A stretch of DNA of 64,000 nt from Thoreauomyces humboldtii (taxonomy: Eukaryota > Chytridiomycota > Chytridiomycetes > Spizellomycetales > Powellomycetaceae), in contig JADGJA010000018.1 in the NCBI GenBank assembly GCA_027596035.1, positions 1-64,000 on the forward strand, given 5' to 3'. The translations under genes were made by a program, and so were the position numbers. Of this stretch, positions 11,264-22,728 are shown one piece after another (within the stretch, counting starts at the first letter, position 1; each line of letters opens with the position of its first letter). Below the pieces are notes generated by a model. The model was not told where the DNA came from, did no database searches, and worked only from the letters and a program-made list of their open reading frames with translations.

Positions 11264-11624
11264 TGGTGTTTTCTTCGTCGAGGTTACGGTGCTCTGCTCT
11301 ATTGACGTTTAAATGGATCCATGTTGCGGCACCGTTTCTTTTTTTTTGGTGTGGGATGTTGCGTCGCGTGGGAAACCTTAGAGCGACTGAATGGGCCACC
11401 CAGCAGCATCTCACAAAGTCTTCGCTTCTACACATGGTGTGCTTGCGGCCAGACATGTTTTGCGATCGAGCCCTGGTGATCATCCTTGAGGCTGAGAGTG
11501 GATGGTCGAAGCAGGGTGCAAGCTGATGGTGATGCAACGTTGGTGGTAAAGAGTCCTACATAGGTATGCTGGATGTGATATGATGCCATGATGCCAAAAA
11601 AATCTACGCGCCGTCCCAAAGTGG
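11264..11624. other. Convergent 3' flank
   Basis: Sequence between the stops of the SLX4-like and deaminase genes. I see nothing coding in it. Confidence 0.5.
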
Positions 11625-12326
11625 TCACGCCTTGGCCTGAGCGGCTTCCCACTCGGCAACGATGCCCCTCTTCCTGTCCTCGTGGACGTCCTCGTCGTCC
11701 ACCTTTCCTCTCTCCACCAGCTCGATGCCCCAGGCGTCGGCTACCTCCTTCATGCCCGGGACGACGGACCAGCGCCTGAAGACGATCCTCTTGACGCCAG
11801 CGTAGACGAGGAGCATGAAGCAGTCCTTGCAGGGAGGGAACGTGACGTAGCACCAAGCTCCCATGCTCGCCGTTCCCGTCCTCGCGCACTGGGTCACGAC
11901 GTTGGCTTCCGCGTGAATCTCTGTGCTCGACTTCAACGTCTTTCCCTCGTCGACAGGGAAGACGGGCACGTTGTTCGCCGTCAGGAGGACGGAACCCCAT
12001 GGATTTGCGTCGGTCGGTGGTGATACCAGGACGCAGCCCATGTGACCTTTGAGGGAGAGCGAAGAGCGAGCGGTCAGACAGGCGAGGTCCATGTAGTTTG
12101 TGTCGATCGAGAGGGACGGGTCGAGAGACCATCCGTATCGATGATGAGCTGGGAGGTGATCGGAAGGTGGTTTGTCGATGATGACTGATTTCAAGGGACG
12201 TGCTTTGCGAGGGTTGTGCTGAGCGTGTTGGTTCTGCTGTTGGAGGGAGATGTCTGCCAAGTCGACAAGGACCGAGTCAGCGTCCCGTGGAGAGGAAGAC
12301 AGCGCTGGAGAGAGTTCGGTGGCCAT
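11625..12326 (-). CDS. Cytidine/deoxycytidylate deaminase-family zinc enzyme
   Basis: An intronless 233-residue frame. The zinc-deaminase signature is complete: HAEAN (His and the catalytic Glu) followed about 30 residues later by PPCKDC (two Cys ligands). A preceding block, LKGHMGCVLVSP, supplies the first strand of the fold. The family hydrolytically removes an amino group from cytosine or adenine bases in nucleosides, dCMP, tRNA or riboflavin precursors. The substrate cannot be told from sequence; dCMP deaminase and the tRNA adenosine deaminase partner are both conceivable. The first 45 residues are low complexity and may be a variable extension. Its start lies 241 bp from the divergent NDUFA13 start, so the two probably share a promoter region. 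Confidence 0.8.
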   Translation of the reverse strand: MATELSPALSSSPRDADSVLVDLADISLQQQNQHAQHNPRKARPLKSVIIDKPPSDHLPAHHRYGWSLDPSLSIDTNYMDLACLTARSSLSLKGHMGCVLVSPPTDANPWGSVLLTANNVPVFPVDEGKTLKSSTEIHAEANVVTQCARTGTASMGAWCYVTFPPCKDCFMLLVYAGVKRIVFRRWSVVPGMKEVADAWGIELVERGKVDDEDVHEDRKRGIVAEWEAAQAKA

Positions 12327-12567
12327 AGCTGTAGGACCGACGACGGGCCGTACACGGACGCAAAACCCTCTGTACCGTTACCCTACAAGGGCAGAAGGTA
12401 CAAGAAAACTGTCGCGACGACGACGACGAGGAAGAGGAACGAGCGAACGGCCAGGAATGTGTCCTGTCGAAGGAGAATGCAGCAGGGCTCTCCTCTGTCC
12501 GCCAAACGAAGCTGCAACCTTCCACTCGAGCAACTCATTTCCACCTCAACACGACGCAAGGAGAACG

Positions 12568-13388
12568 ATGAGCAGCAGCATTCCGCCGATCGTCCAGGAT
12601 CTGGCCCCGTCCGGGGGATTCCCAGAAACCATCCAATACAAGCGCTACCTGCCCCGTCGCGGTCCTTCCGGTCTCGTTATCTTTGCCGCTGCGTTCGGCG
12701 TCATGGGTTACGGTTGGTACTGGGTCGCCAAGGCTAACGCCGAGAGGAGGTAATTTACATGGATCGCTCGAGGAACGGCCGATATACCGATTCTGGAACC
12801 ACTGGGAACGGTCCCTCGTTCGGATCGCGAATTGTTGGTGCCGGGCTGTAGAATGAATGTACCAGCGCTGACTCCTGGCTCTGCACCTCCCGTCTGCGTC
12901 TCTCCCAATCCAGAGAACTTCGTCGTGAGAAGGCCTGGACGCGCATCTCCCTCATTCCTCTTCTCCAAGCCGAGACCGACCGAGACCTGGTCCGTCGTCT
13001 CGAGGCAGCGACCGCGCGAGAGGGAGCGCACATGGAGGGTGTGGCAAACTGGACTGCCCTGGACCTCAAGGCTCCCACACCGGGCGTGGGTCGAAACGCA
13101 GTGCGGGACGCTTCCCAGGCCGAACCCGTCTACCACACGGAAAAGTACGTCAACCCCACATATCTTTTCATGCCCGACGACTCTGAGGAGAAGATCGGCG
13201 CTCAGTGGTGGAGAGGATCGAAGATGTTCTTCAAGGTAAAAGACCGGTTTCGGTTTTGCTGTTTTTGGCGGATATATAAACGTTTGCTCACGTCCGTTTT
13301 CCCCCGACCGCCACTGTAGAACCCTCCATACCATGAACGTTCGGACTTTACGAAGGCTGCGCCGATCGGCGGAGGGAGCGAGGAATGA
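12568..13388 (+). CDS. NDUFA13: NADH:ubiquinone oxidoreductase subunit NDUFA13 (GRIM-19)
   Basis: Three exons: 12568-12749, 12914-13235 and 13320-13388, 190 residues. The N-terminus has the GRIM-19 pattern: GGFPETIQYKRYLPRRGPSG, then a single membrane span (LVIFAAAFGVMGYGWYWV), then the conserved helix RISLIPLLQAETDRDL. This accessory subunit of mitochondrial complex I sits in the inner membrane with its helix lying on the matrix arm. The first intron (164 nt) is longer than usual for the window, but the join (AG plus A) restores the family motif RELRRE exactly. The protein is about 45 residues longer than animal NDUFA13, the extra being a C-terminal tail. Confidence 0.93.
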
Positions 13389-13739
13389 AAGTGTTCGCTT
13401 TTTTTCTCCTCAAATACCCATCGCGAAATAGGCGCATACCTTTGAGAATATCAACGCTAGTGCTGCGTCGAAAATCTACACGGAAGAGGAGTGTTGTGTT
13501 GTGGCAGAGATGCAGGCTGATGGTAAACCAGCCGTCTTATGTTACCGATTCTCCTCGTTCGCGTTACTATCTCTGTTTGGTTTTTTTACCATGCAAAATG
13601 TGATGTTAAGTTATGGAGGGGGAAGGGATATGTTCAATCAAGGACAGCCTTGCTTTCCCCTCTCCTCCGTCGGTCGATCCTTCCACTCTACTTTCATCTT
13701 TTCCGTTCCAAAAATCAACTTCGGTCCTCGTCCTCCCAT
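13389..13739. other. Convergent 3' flank
   Basis: 3' flanks of NDUFA13 and of the multi-RRM gene. Short frames only; nothing coding recognised. Confidence 0.5.
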
Positions 13740-16700
13740 TCAAACACCGACCACACCCAATCCCCTGGCCATGCCCACGATCCTCGTCACGCTCCTCATC
13801 AACTGACCCTCCTCCACCCCAGTTTTAACCTCACCGATCCCTCCGACAGCGCCTCCCATCCTGACCAACTGCTGCTCCACGACCTCCAGCGCCTTGACGG
13901 CCTTGTCGACCTGCTCGTGAAGGAGCGTGACCTGTCCGACGGCCAAAGGAGCGTTCATCATCAAGGCGTCGTAGTCGACGGAAGGGATCACCTCGTCGTC
14001 ATTGGTGTTCGAAGGAGAAGGAACGTCCACCGGAGATGAGACGAGTTCCTTGGGAGCTCCGGGGAGGAAGATGGGAGCGTCGGGACGGAGCTTCGGGAGT
14101 GCGGGAAGACCGGTCGCGATGGGAGTCTCCTTGATGAGTTCCACTTTGGAGCCTTTGATGCGGTTCAGCTCGTCCTCCATGCTGCCGAACTGGGAAGGAG
14201 AAGGAGGTATGGGCACGGGTGGAAACGTAGATTGGGGACAGGTCAGCTTTCTGCTGCATGAGGGCAACGGTGAGAAGGACTTACAGGCTGAGAGATGTCC
14301 CAGGGAGTAAAGTGAGCGGAACCAGGCCACGCGGTCGAAGCCGACGCCAAGGTCGTAGGTTTCTGTACGACAGGAGGACTCCAGAGTCCCGTGTTGAACG
14401 CGGAGGTGCTTGGGGTTCGGGTCGGCGGGAGAGCCCAAGGATCCGCCGGTCTTCCGCCGCCGATAGGACTCTGCTGTACGGTCGCCGACGGGGGCGGTGT
14501 GATTGCTTTGACAAGCGGGGCTAGGAGAGTTGCCGGCGCCTGAGTAATCGTCGGAGTCACGGGTGTCGTTGTCGTGATTCCGGATCGGGACTGATTGGGT
14601 TCCTCGGCAGACCGACTAACTGGAGTCACCTCGATGACCTCATCCTCCCACTCCTTCGGAACCTTGCCCTTGCCGCAGTACTGGAAGCTGACACCTCCGA
14701 AGCCGCGCCCAAGGGTCTCTCGAAGCTGGAGCCGGAATACCAATTAGCGAAGGCGGGAAGGAACGAGGGAGGAAACCCTTTTTGCACTGAAGCCTTACCT
14801 CATAGCTTTGATAGACAGTGGAAGCCGAGGCCACGTCCCTGAACTTAGAAAACCAAAGGGCACCGTCATCGGAAGTCTTGTGAGTGGCCGTCTCAAACTG
14901 CGGATATCGCAAAAGAGTGTCGGCGAGCTCTTGGGCCGACCGAATAGCGCTATTGCGAATCGAGATGACGTTCGTCATAACCTTAAAATCATCATTGCAG
15001 TCGATTAGTATACCATGAAGAAGGCCAAAGGTTAAACTCATGAGCAATGGTTTTTACCTCGTGAGGTAACGGCTGTTCGATCTGCCTAGTCGGGAAGTGC
15101 TCCGCGTCCGACGTAGTAGACAGCTTGTGAGGCTTCATGCCGTTGAACAGCGATACTGCGGCCATCGAGGGAGGCTTCCCGTCAGGAGAGTCAGGGATCT
15201 TGGGTCCCCTCGGAGGCGATACATCATCGATCGACGTATCCGGAACCGCGTCGACCTCCCATGCATGTCGGAACCCGCCCGTAGCGCTAGGTCCCGACGG
15301 CTTACGTAACACCGCGGACTTGCGAGTCGGCGATGATGCCGGAGCTGGTATCACAGTGTCGGCGACAGGTACCGGCGTAGGCACACTGATCCTCGTGGCA
15401 TGAGCTTTGCGACCGGGAAAGACGGAGACGAGGTCAGTCGTGGAGTTGAGATCCGTGAGTGCGCGCTGGGCGCTCTCAACGTCCGAGAAGAATACGTGTG
15501 TGCGAGCCTGATCGTACTGCATCTTTTCGAACCCGGCATAAGTCGGAAACAGCTTTTGAAGCTCGTTCTCGGTCCAGTGGCACGAGATGCAGAAGAAGTG
15601 GCTTGCAGGTTCGCCCGGGAGAGTCGCCGGCGCGCTTTCTAATTCTTTTTTCGAAAAGATGGCCTTCCAATGAGGAGTGGTACGACGGAAGATTGCCACT
15701 GCATCAGCAGCGTGGCCGGCATTGAGAAAGATGGCACGGAAGGAACCCACACCGTAGCGGAGACGTTCGAAGCCTGGAAGATCGGTGCAGACAGCCTTGA
15801 CATCCGCTTTGTCGGCGTGGCCGATCTGAGTTACAAAGAGAGTTCGGGTGCCCATCGAGTTAGCAATTGGCGCATTCGGGAACTGCTCAAACTTGGGAGT
15901 CGGAGCTGCATCGCCTCGCACACTGCGAGTATCCCAGTCAGAAACGTCTGGCTTCGAAGTCTCACGCTCAAGCGTATGAATAGAAAGCTGACGAATCGGG
16001 GACTGGGAAAGGCGATTGGCGAAAAAGTCGTTCCTGCTGTCGCTCCTCTCAATATCTGCAGATTGACGACCGCTGGTTGGCGTGTACCGTTCTGGATTGT
16101 CGGGTTTCGGGCAACGGTACTTCTCGTCCGCGTTGCGACCTCCAAATGGAACTGTAGACATCGGAGGTCGAGCAGAGTACTCGATTGCAAGGTTAGCATC
16201 CCGATCTTCGGCTGTGTAGGGGGTACTGTGCTGCGAGTAGCGGCGCTGGTTCTCGCTCCTGACAGTATCTTCCTTGTCATCCGCTACGTATCGGTTCCCG
16301 GGCTGGGCCGACCGGTTCGAGTATTCTACCCTGATGTTCGTGGTCTCGCGCAGATCCTTTGCAGCGCGCTCCGCGTAGCCTTGATTCACATAATCAACGA
16401 TAAGGGAATCGCGGAGGTGGCGGCAAGTCATGTACCCAGGAAACGCTTCCAGAATGGCCTGCAGTCCATCCATGCTCAAGCCCCATGGGGCGCGCACGAA
16501 CAGAGCACCTGCATGGTGCTCCGATGTCTGCGCCTTGAATGGCGGGGGTTTGCCACGCGGCTGTGACTTCTTGATCATCGTTGCCGAAACATGCTTCTCT
16601 CCCTCCATGCGTCCGATGGCCCGAGCAGCGTGCTCTCGAGAATTGAACCATGCGTAAAATCCTTCCTCTTGAAATGAGATACGCTCAAATCCGTCAAGGG

Positions 16701-18177
16701 AACCGACCGAGTGGCGCAAACTAAACTTGACATGTGGAAGGTCCGCGGCGCTGATAAAGATGGCGGAATCGGAAAGCGGCTTCTCGAAAGCGTATGACTT
16801 CTGAAGCGTCCCCGTCGGATGCTCGTAGGGATCAGCGGCAGCAGGGACCTCCCAAGCATGTAACGGGGTTGCGGAACGCGCCGAGGTGAACGAATCGCTG
16901 CGCGCTGACTTTACGGGAGCTGGGGATTCGGTCATTTGAGCGCGGCTATCTGCTGGGCCATCGGAAGTCGAAAAAGCCGATTCGTCCGCAAATTCCACGT
17001 GCAGATCTGTAGTCATCTCGAGGTCCCGCGCGGCTCGAGATGCGTTCTCTTCTCCCGAGAATTTTACGAGCAACCGGCCTCGAAGGGTTCGGACATCCAC
17101 GACGCCAGGATACGCATTAAGCACTTCGATGGCTCGTTCGCGCGACAGCCACGATGGAAGTATGACCCCAAGGACCGACGTGCCTCCGACGTTTGAGCAT
17201 CGACTCGGCTGGGGAAGCATGCTCTGGATCATCTCCAGCGGGGCTGAGGTCACTTCCATGCGCGTGTTAGCAACCAGGTTGGTGGCTGCGTCCTTTGCCC
17301 CGATCTCATTTTCGAAGCCTAGACTCAGACTGTCGGCTTGGAAGGAGAGTGACTTGAACCCCTTCATCCGCGCAAAGTGACTTCGAAGCTTAGCGAAACT
17401 GACGTCGCTGGGGATCGCGGAAACATGCAGCCAGGTCAGGAAGCTTGGTTGCGGACGCATGATTGCAAGTGGGGAGGGGGCGCGGGTGGTCGCAACCGAC
17501 AGAGCTTGGACGGGAGGCGCCGTGGCTCGGGCCTTTGACTGCTTTTCCAGCAGACCTCGCACGCGGTCGGGAGCCTTTGCAAAGGTCGCTGGAATGTTTG
17601 TGACTTTCAGGAGATCGTCGACGGCATCTTCGGCGCAGAACACGTCGCGGAAGCAAGCAAAATATTTGGAAAGCGTCGGTTTGGCGCGGCCGTTCTTATC
17701 GGTCGATTTTTTGTCTCTTAATTCGTCGGAATCGAGGACACCAAAGAGCTCGAGTCCATGATAGTTTCTGAATATTTTCTCAACCTCGCTAGGAGAGAGT
17801 AAGGTACCAGTGGATGGAATGTAAACGGCAGGGTTAGGCTGCAACGAAGACGGAGCCGCCTCCTGCCAGACATAGTCCTCTTCAGCGTAGTCCAAACGAA
17901 GATGAGGAACGAGCTGCAAGTTTCTCAAAGCCGTTTGGGCGTATTCAGGAGTTTGATAAATTACCAGGATGCGATCTATTGAGATGACTCGATAGGTTAG
18001 ACAGTGCCCGAGCGGGTGTAGCGAAGTATGCGTAGGTTACTGACCATCGTAATGGAACACTACTCGTTCAAAGCCAACGGAGTGTTCATTTCTCACAAAT
18101 TTGAGAAAATCTCCTCGATCCTTGTCGGGAGGTAGAGTGCTGACGGCTAAAGTGCGCATTGGACTTTCCGCGGCCAT
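13740..18177 (-). CDS. Large protein with about nine degenerate RRM-like repeats
   Basis: Five exons: 18177-18045, 17975-15058, 14981-14799, 14725-14285 and 14189-13740. Every phase closes, giving 1,374 residues. The chain is built from repeated units of roughly 65-75 residues, each with a hydrophobic first strand, a helix of the type LRSHFARMKGFKSL, a strand resembling RNP1 (for example LIVDYVNQGYAERAAKDL) and a last helix ending in a short strand. Units lie at about 8-78, 95-172, 220-295, 312-375, 445-510, 530-600, 755-825, 835-905 and 1020-1095. Aromatic RNP residues are mostly lost. Linkers are Ser/Pro-rich and the tail has a helical segment (LLHEQVDKAVKALEVVEQQ). It resembles RNA-binding or RRM-dimerisation scaffolds, but I recognise no named family. 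Confidence 0.7.
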
Positions 18178-19517
18178 TGCGCAAGTTCCAAACGAAGACT
18201 ACGGCTCGAGCTCGAGCAGTGAAATTTCCGAGACACGATGAAGGCGCACTGAAGATGCTCCTATCTTGAAGCTGATAACTGACGGGAATTTATAGGCAGT
18301 GCCAGGTGGAACCAACGGTCCAGTAAGTTGAATGTGCGAAGATGACTTTGAGGCGCGCGTAATGGTTTGTTGATTTTTTGGTTTTTTGGTTTTTTTGCTC
18401 TTGACAACGAGGACACGAGGAGAGACCTTACACAACGAGAAGAATAAGATGATGGTTGATGATGGTGAAGATGATGACGATGCTGAGGAATACGCTATAC
18501 AGTGGCAGTAGCGGGGTGGTTGTGTATGGTCACCGGGTAATGCTGAAATATGGAGGGTCCCCAAACAGGAAGAAAAGCGCCATAGCGGCATGAAGGAAGG
18601 TTACGTGCGGTGATTGTGCGACGCGTTGGAAGGGGCGTTACGTACACACTACTGCTGCCAGCTGCTTTTTTGGACTTTGCGATGCCGACCATCGGTAGGG
18701 ACGGGGGCAAGAAGAGGTGGCGAGCAGAACCATGACAACCAATGTCTCCAGATGGGTTTTCCTGCCCGTTTTTGCTCTCAGCGCCATCCCAACCTCTTTC
18801 ATCACCAATGGTCTGCCTCAATAAGAGGTTGGAAGGCAAGAATGGTTGCAGGCTCTGGTCCTGCAGGCCATGTGAGGCATTTATCGTACTATATACTGTG
18901 GTATCGGTGTACGCCGCTAAACCTCGCAGAGAGTCAGGGCCTGTCGGAAGCGCATCAGCGAGGGTCCGCCTGCAAAAAAAGGCAATGCAAGGCAAGATGA
19001 AGGAAATCGGGAGTCGGGATCGATGTTCTTGACACAGGCGACATCCAGCGTTCATTGTATCAGGCAGGGTTTGTGGTCTAGTACCTTGATATAGTAATGT
19101 TATCGTAATTACACAAGTATACCCAGACTCTGCCCGCTGTTTGAAAGGCAAATGGCAACTCCATCCTAGCATTGAATGATAGAAAAGCAAGTGGGGTCGT
19201 GAGTGTACTCAAGATGTATATGGTGACCCTCAAAGGTGTCGACGTAGCGTCGGCTTGCTCCAGGACGAGAGTCTTATCTCAGTGAAATGTTGTAGTAGGT
19301 TCCTCTGTGCATGGAATGTGGGGCTCTGGACAACGGCAACCCCATTGGACTGCGCATCAGGGGAGCCGCTTTCCCGTGACTGTGCCGCACAGTCTTTCTT
19401 CGACATTATTCCTTGCCACAAGATTCTTTCCGAGAAAATTGCTGCAACTGGCGGCCATCTTCCGAAGGTTCAACATTACAGTTCGCTTCGACGGTTCTCG
19501 TCCCTCTGTCTCAAGGC
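18178..19517. other. Divergent intergenic region with unassigned ORFs
   Basis: About 1.3 kb between the multi-RRM start (-) and the EF-Ts start (+). A 231-codon frame on the minus strand (19190-18495) and a T-rich tract near 18370-18400 are present. The frame has no recognisable domain, and the EF-Ts frame stays open through non-ATG codons up to 19413. Probably two promoters; no gene supported. Confidence 0.4.
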
Positions 19518-20642
19518 ATGCTTGCGTCTCTCTTCCCTCGGGCCGCTGCTGCAGTCGTTCGCCCTCGTCTTGGGCAGGTCGCAAGGTCCCGCGCATCCCC
19601 ACGCTGTCTCTTCACCACCTCCCCCATTCCCCACGGACCGTCACCGACCGTGGCTCTTGTCGCAAAGCTCCGCAAAGAGACTCAGTGCTCAATCTCCAAA
19701 GCTCGTGAAGCCATTGCCGCTACGGAGGCAGCAGGATATGACGCCGCTCTCCAGTGGCTTCACGACGACCAGGCCGCAGCGGGTGCAAAGAAGGCTGCGA
19801 AACTCGGATCCCGCGTAGCGGCGGAGGGACTCGTGCACGCCCTCTCCTTGGACGCAGGCAAGAGGGCAGCCATCGTGGAGGTCAACGCCGAGACGGACTT
19901 TGTGGCGAGGTCGAAGGATTTCGTGGATCTTGTCGGAAGGGTCGGAGCGACGGCCATCATGCTCGGTCACGACGAATCACGATCGACATCCACGACCTCA
20001 TTGCTCTCGACCGTACCTCTCGACTTCCTCCGCTCCGCTCCTCGTCTTCCCGGGCCCAACGATCCTCCTTCTCCGTCCGACTCCGAGGCCTTCAAGACGG
20101 TCCAGGAGGACGTGACGGATACCATCGGTCGTCTCGGCGAAAACATCCAGATCCGACGCGCCGTCGTGACGTCCGTTCCGGACGGCAGTTCAAGCACCCA
20201 CGTGGTCGGATCCTATGTCCACGCGGGCGGGGACTCATCCATCCCGAGAGGGTTCGGCCGCATCGGTGGTCTCGTCGTGCTGGCTTCCTCCAACCCCCTT
20301 GCAGGGAGTGAGAACATGGCTTCCCTGCATGCGTTTGCAAACAAAGTTGCACAGCACGTCGTAGGTTATGGTCCTGTTTACGTCGCGGAGGGAGAAGTCA
20401 CCTGCGAACCAGAAGATCAGGAGACGGCCGACGAACACCTTGATCGGGTGGTCCTGCTTCGACAACCGTTCCTGTTTGGCGGAGGGACGATAAAGGAGGC
20501 TCTGGACGGTTTCGCAAGGGACGAGCTAAAGGGGTGCGAGGGATTGCGGGTAGAAAAGTTCGTCAGGTTCGAGTGTGGGGAAGGGATCGAGAAAAAGGAG
20601 GATAACTTCGTTGAGGAGGTCATGAAACAGGCAGGTCTGTAG
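19518..20642 (+). CDS. TSFM: Mitochondrial elongation factor Ts
   Basis: An intronless frame of 374 residues from the first ATG. Residues 1-40 form a mitochondrial presequence (Arg/Ala/Ser-rich, ending near RCLFTTSP). The UBA-like N-terminal domain follows (VAKLRKETQCSISKAREA...AALQWLHDD), then the core signature VNAETDFVARSKDF. EF-Ts exchanges GDP for GTP on mitochondrial EF-Tu during translation. A low-complexity Ser/Pro/Thr insert interrupts the core at about residues 155-195, and a second subdomain ends at VMKQAGL. The open frame extends upstream to 19413 only through non-ATG codons, so 19518 is chosen as start. Confidence 0.93.
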   Translation: MLASLFPRAAAAVVRPRLGQVARSRASPRCLFTTSPIPHGPSPTVALVAKLRKETQCSISKAREAIAATEAAGYDAALQWLHDDQAAAGAKKAAKLGSRVAAEGLVHALSLDAGKRAAIVEVNAETDFVARSKDFVDLVGRVGATAIMLGHDESRSTSTTSLLSTVPLDFLRSAPRLPGPNDPPSPSDSEAFKTVQEDVTDTIGRLGENIQIRRAVVTSVPDGSSSTHVVGSYVHAGGDSSIPRGFGRIGGLVVLASSNPLAGSENMASLHAFANKVAQHVVGYGPVYVAEGEVTCEPEDQETADEHLDRVVLLRQPFLFGGGTIKEALDGFARDELKGCEGLRVEKFVRFECGEGIEKKEDNFVEEVMKQAGL

Positions 20643-20842
20643 AAGCCGAATCGACTAGAATAGACAGTGACCTATCTTTGCAAAGTACAAAACTCAGATA
20701 TCTGCCCGAAGGCGTAGCGATATGTGTGTCTAGGGAGGATGTGGGATCCCTATGGTTGAGCCGCATCCGACCAGGCTATCCTACTCTCATGCCGACCACC
20801 GTCCACCCAGCACCCAGCTCCTACTTGATACGATATTGCTTT

Positions 20843-21751
20843 TCAATACGCCATCCCGTAATCATAAATACCATGCTCGTCCTCATCATCCTCCTTCGCG
20901 CTTTCGTAGTCGGTGTCAGACCGGTCAGGTCTGCCCTCGTCGTCCTCACCGCCCCATTTACCCCACCTCGCCACAGAGCGTCGGTTGTACTCTCCCTCAT
21001 TGATGGCGCGGTACCCCTTCTTGCAGCGCATGGTAAAGGTTGGACGGGACCCAAGTCGAGGGTGCGGTAGTGGGTCGTGCACGTTCCCAATTTGTGTGAG
21101 ATTGATTTCGGTGGATCCGATCAGTCCGTGCGGAGAGGTGATCCACCCCGAGAGCCGATTCGGTCCGACAACCGAGAGCTCGATCGTAATGTCCTCTCCA
21201 AAGTCCATCGTATCCTCGACGCTTTCGTAAACTCGCCAGGAGAACACGAGGGTAGCGGGAACCTGGACCCCGGCGGAAGCGGCATAGGGTTTCACGCAAC
21301 GCAGGTACCCACGGATGACCCCAAAGTCGAACTCGCCCCACAAACGACCGGTCGTGTTTGTGCAGCTGATGGAGATGCTCGGTTCCCCGCCGGACTGTGG
21401 ACGAAAGTCCGGCCACATTTCGGTAAGTCCCGGACACACGCAAGAGTAGGAGCCCACGTAATCTGCGAGGGTGTTCGGACCGACATTGTGGTTGTCCCGC
21501 TCCGCGATGATCCTCGCTCGCGCCTGCTCGGCAGCCACCTTTTCCCGAGCAGCCTTTTCTGCTGATTTAATTTGAGACCTCCTGATGGTCTCCGCAAAGT
21601 AAGCGTTGCGTCTCGCGGAAGCCTCCGCAATGTGGGCGTTGCGAATTGCCTGCTCGCTGAATCGCTGACTCGCTGACTCGCAGATTGAATCGCTGACTGT
21701 ACATCTATTGAAGCAAGCTGCTCTCCTTCTTCCCGTCTAACCATTGCTCAT
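20843..21751 (-). CDS. Unrecognised fungal protein with N-terminal helix and acidic C-terminus
   Basis: The main exon runs 21696-20843. Its first 70 residues are Ala/Arg/Glu-rich and probably helical. A globular part begins at a DYVGSYSC motif and includes GRLWGEFDFGVIRGYLRC and FSWRVYE, ending in an acidic tail (EDDEDEHG). I have the impression of a widespread but uncharacterised fungal domain with the pattern GxWGxFDFGxxxG, which I cannot name. The start is uncertain: an ATG at 21749-21751 can be joined by a 45-nt intron (GTTAGA..TACAG) that restores frame, but this would be short for the window. A tandem run of cgctgact-like units (about 21654-21700) sits in the 5' coding part. Convergent with EF-Ts. 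Confidence 0.55.
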
Positions 21752-22195
21752 TGACGCGCGTAGTGAAGACGTCGAAGGCAGGTCCAACCCTAAGTGGATG
21801 TTAGTGTATCTGTAGATCCACCTCCTGCTGCTCATCCTGAAAGCTACTGAAATCCGCTGCGCTCTCGTGATTTCCGTGTATCTACAATTAGAGGCAAAGG
21901 GAAGACCAAGACAAGAGGAATGACAGGAAAAGGAAAAGAGTTGTGCAGTGTGCGCTGGATTTGAAGGGGAGGGAAAGATGCGAAATCGAAGTCTGTGATG
22001 ATGAGAGAAAGCTCGGACAGTGTCCTGACCGTTTGCAGCGGTGAGAACAGCTGCAGGGGTAGGTTCGACTATTCTCGAAAGCTCTCGATTCTACGGACAG
22101 AGAAACCGGTCAGCCGCTCGCATGTCATGGCAGTAGGATCGTCAAAAGCACGACAAACCTGATGAATCGGGTGGTAATGTCGGGAAAGAGATCTT
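21752..22195. other. Intergenic region, no gene seen
   Basis: About 440 bp between the unrecognised gene and NAC-beta. It likely holds the upstream region of the former and the 3' UTR of the latter. Nothing coding recognised. Confidence 0.45.
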
Positions 22196-22728
22196 TTACT
22201 TCTCCTCCGTGTCAAACGACTCGACGAGGTCAGGGACATCGTCATCGTCATCGCCCACAATGGCTCCCGCGCTCGCCTCCTTGCCCGCCTGGGCCTGGTA
22301 GCTCTCGGCGAGCTTCCTCAGGGACTGGAGCGAGTCGGGGCCAAGCTGGGACAAAATGCCGGGAACGAGCTCAGTCAGCTCCTTGTTCTCGCCAGCTCCG
22401 TAGATTACGAACGTGTTGGAAGCGATGGACGCGTGGACTAGCAAGAAAGATGGAACAAAGGTGAGTCTTCGCGATCTTGGAAAGGCCATGCAAGCGTGGT
22501 GAGATTACCCTTGGGTGCGGTGAAGTGGATGACAGTGCCGTCGGTCTTGAACATGTTGACCTCCTCAATGCCGTTGACGGGCTGAACGTTCAGCTTCTTG
22601 AGCTGGGACTGGAGCTTCTTGTCGTCAGTGCCGTTGCTCTTTTGGACTTTCTTGACCTTGCGACGGGGAGTTCCCTTGCCGCCAATGCGGACGGACGCCT
22701 GGAGCTTAGCGAGCTTTTCTGCGTTCAT
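22196..22728 (-). CDS. EGD1: Nascent polypeptide-associated complex subunit beta (BTF3/Egd1)
   Basis: Two exons, 22728-22509 and 22437-22196, 153 residues. The N-terminus has the family signature [10 protein letters not shown], the ribosome-binding basic motif GGKGTPRRK, and the NAC core ([16 protein letters not shown]...[17 protein letters not shown]). NAC-beta dimerises with NAC-alpha at the ribosome exit tunnel, binds emerging chains and prevents mistargeting to the ER. The acidic tail ([14 protein letters not shown]) matches fungal and animal homologues. The intron is 71 nt. Confidence 0.96.

Noticed and set aside
18495..19190. 231-codon open frame on the minus strand
   Set aside because: No domain or splice partner and a mixed, Ser/Leu/Pro-rich composition; it fills the divergent region between two well-defined genes.
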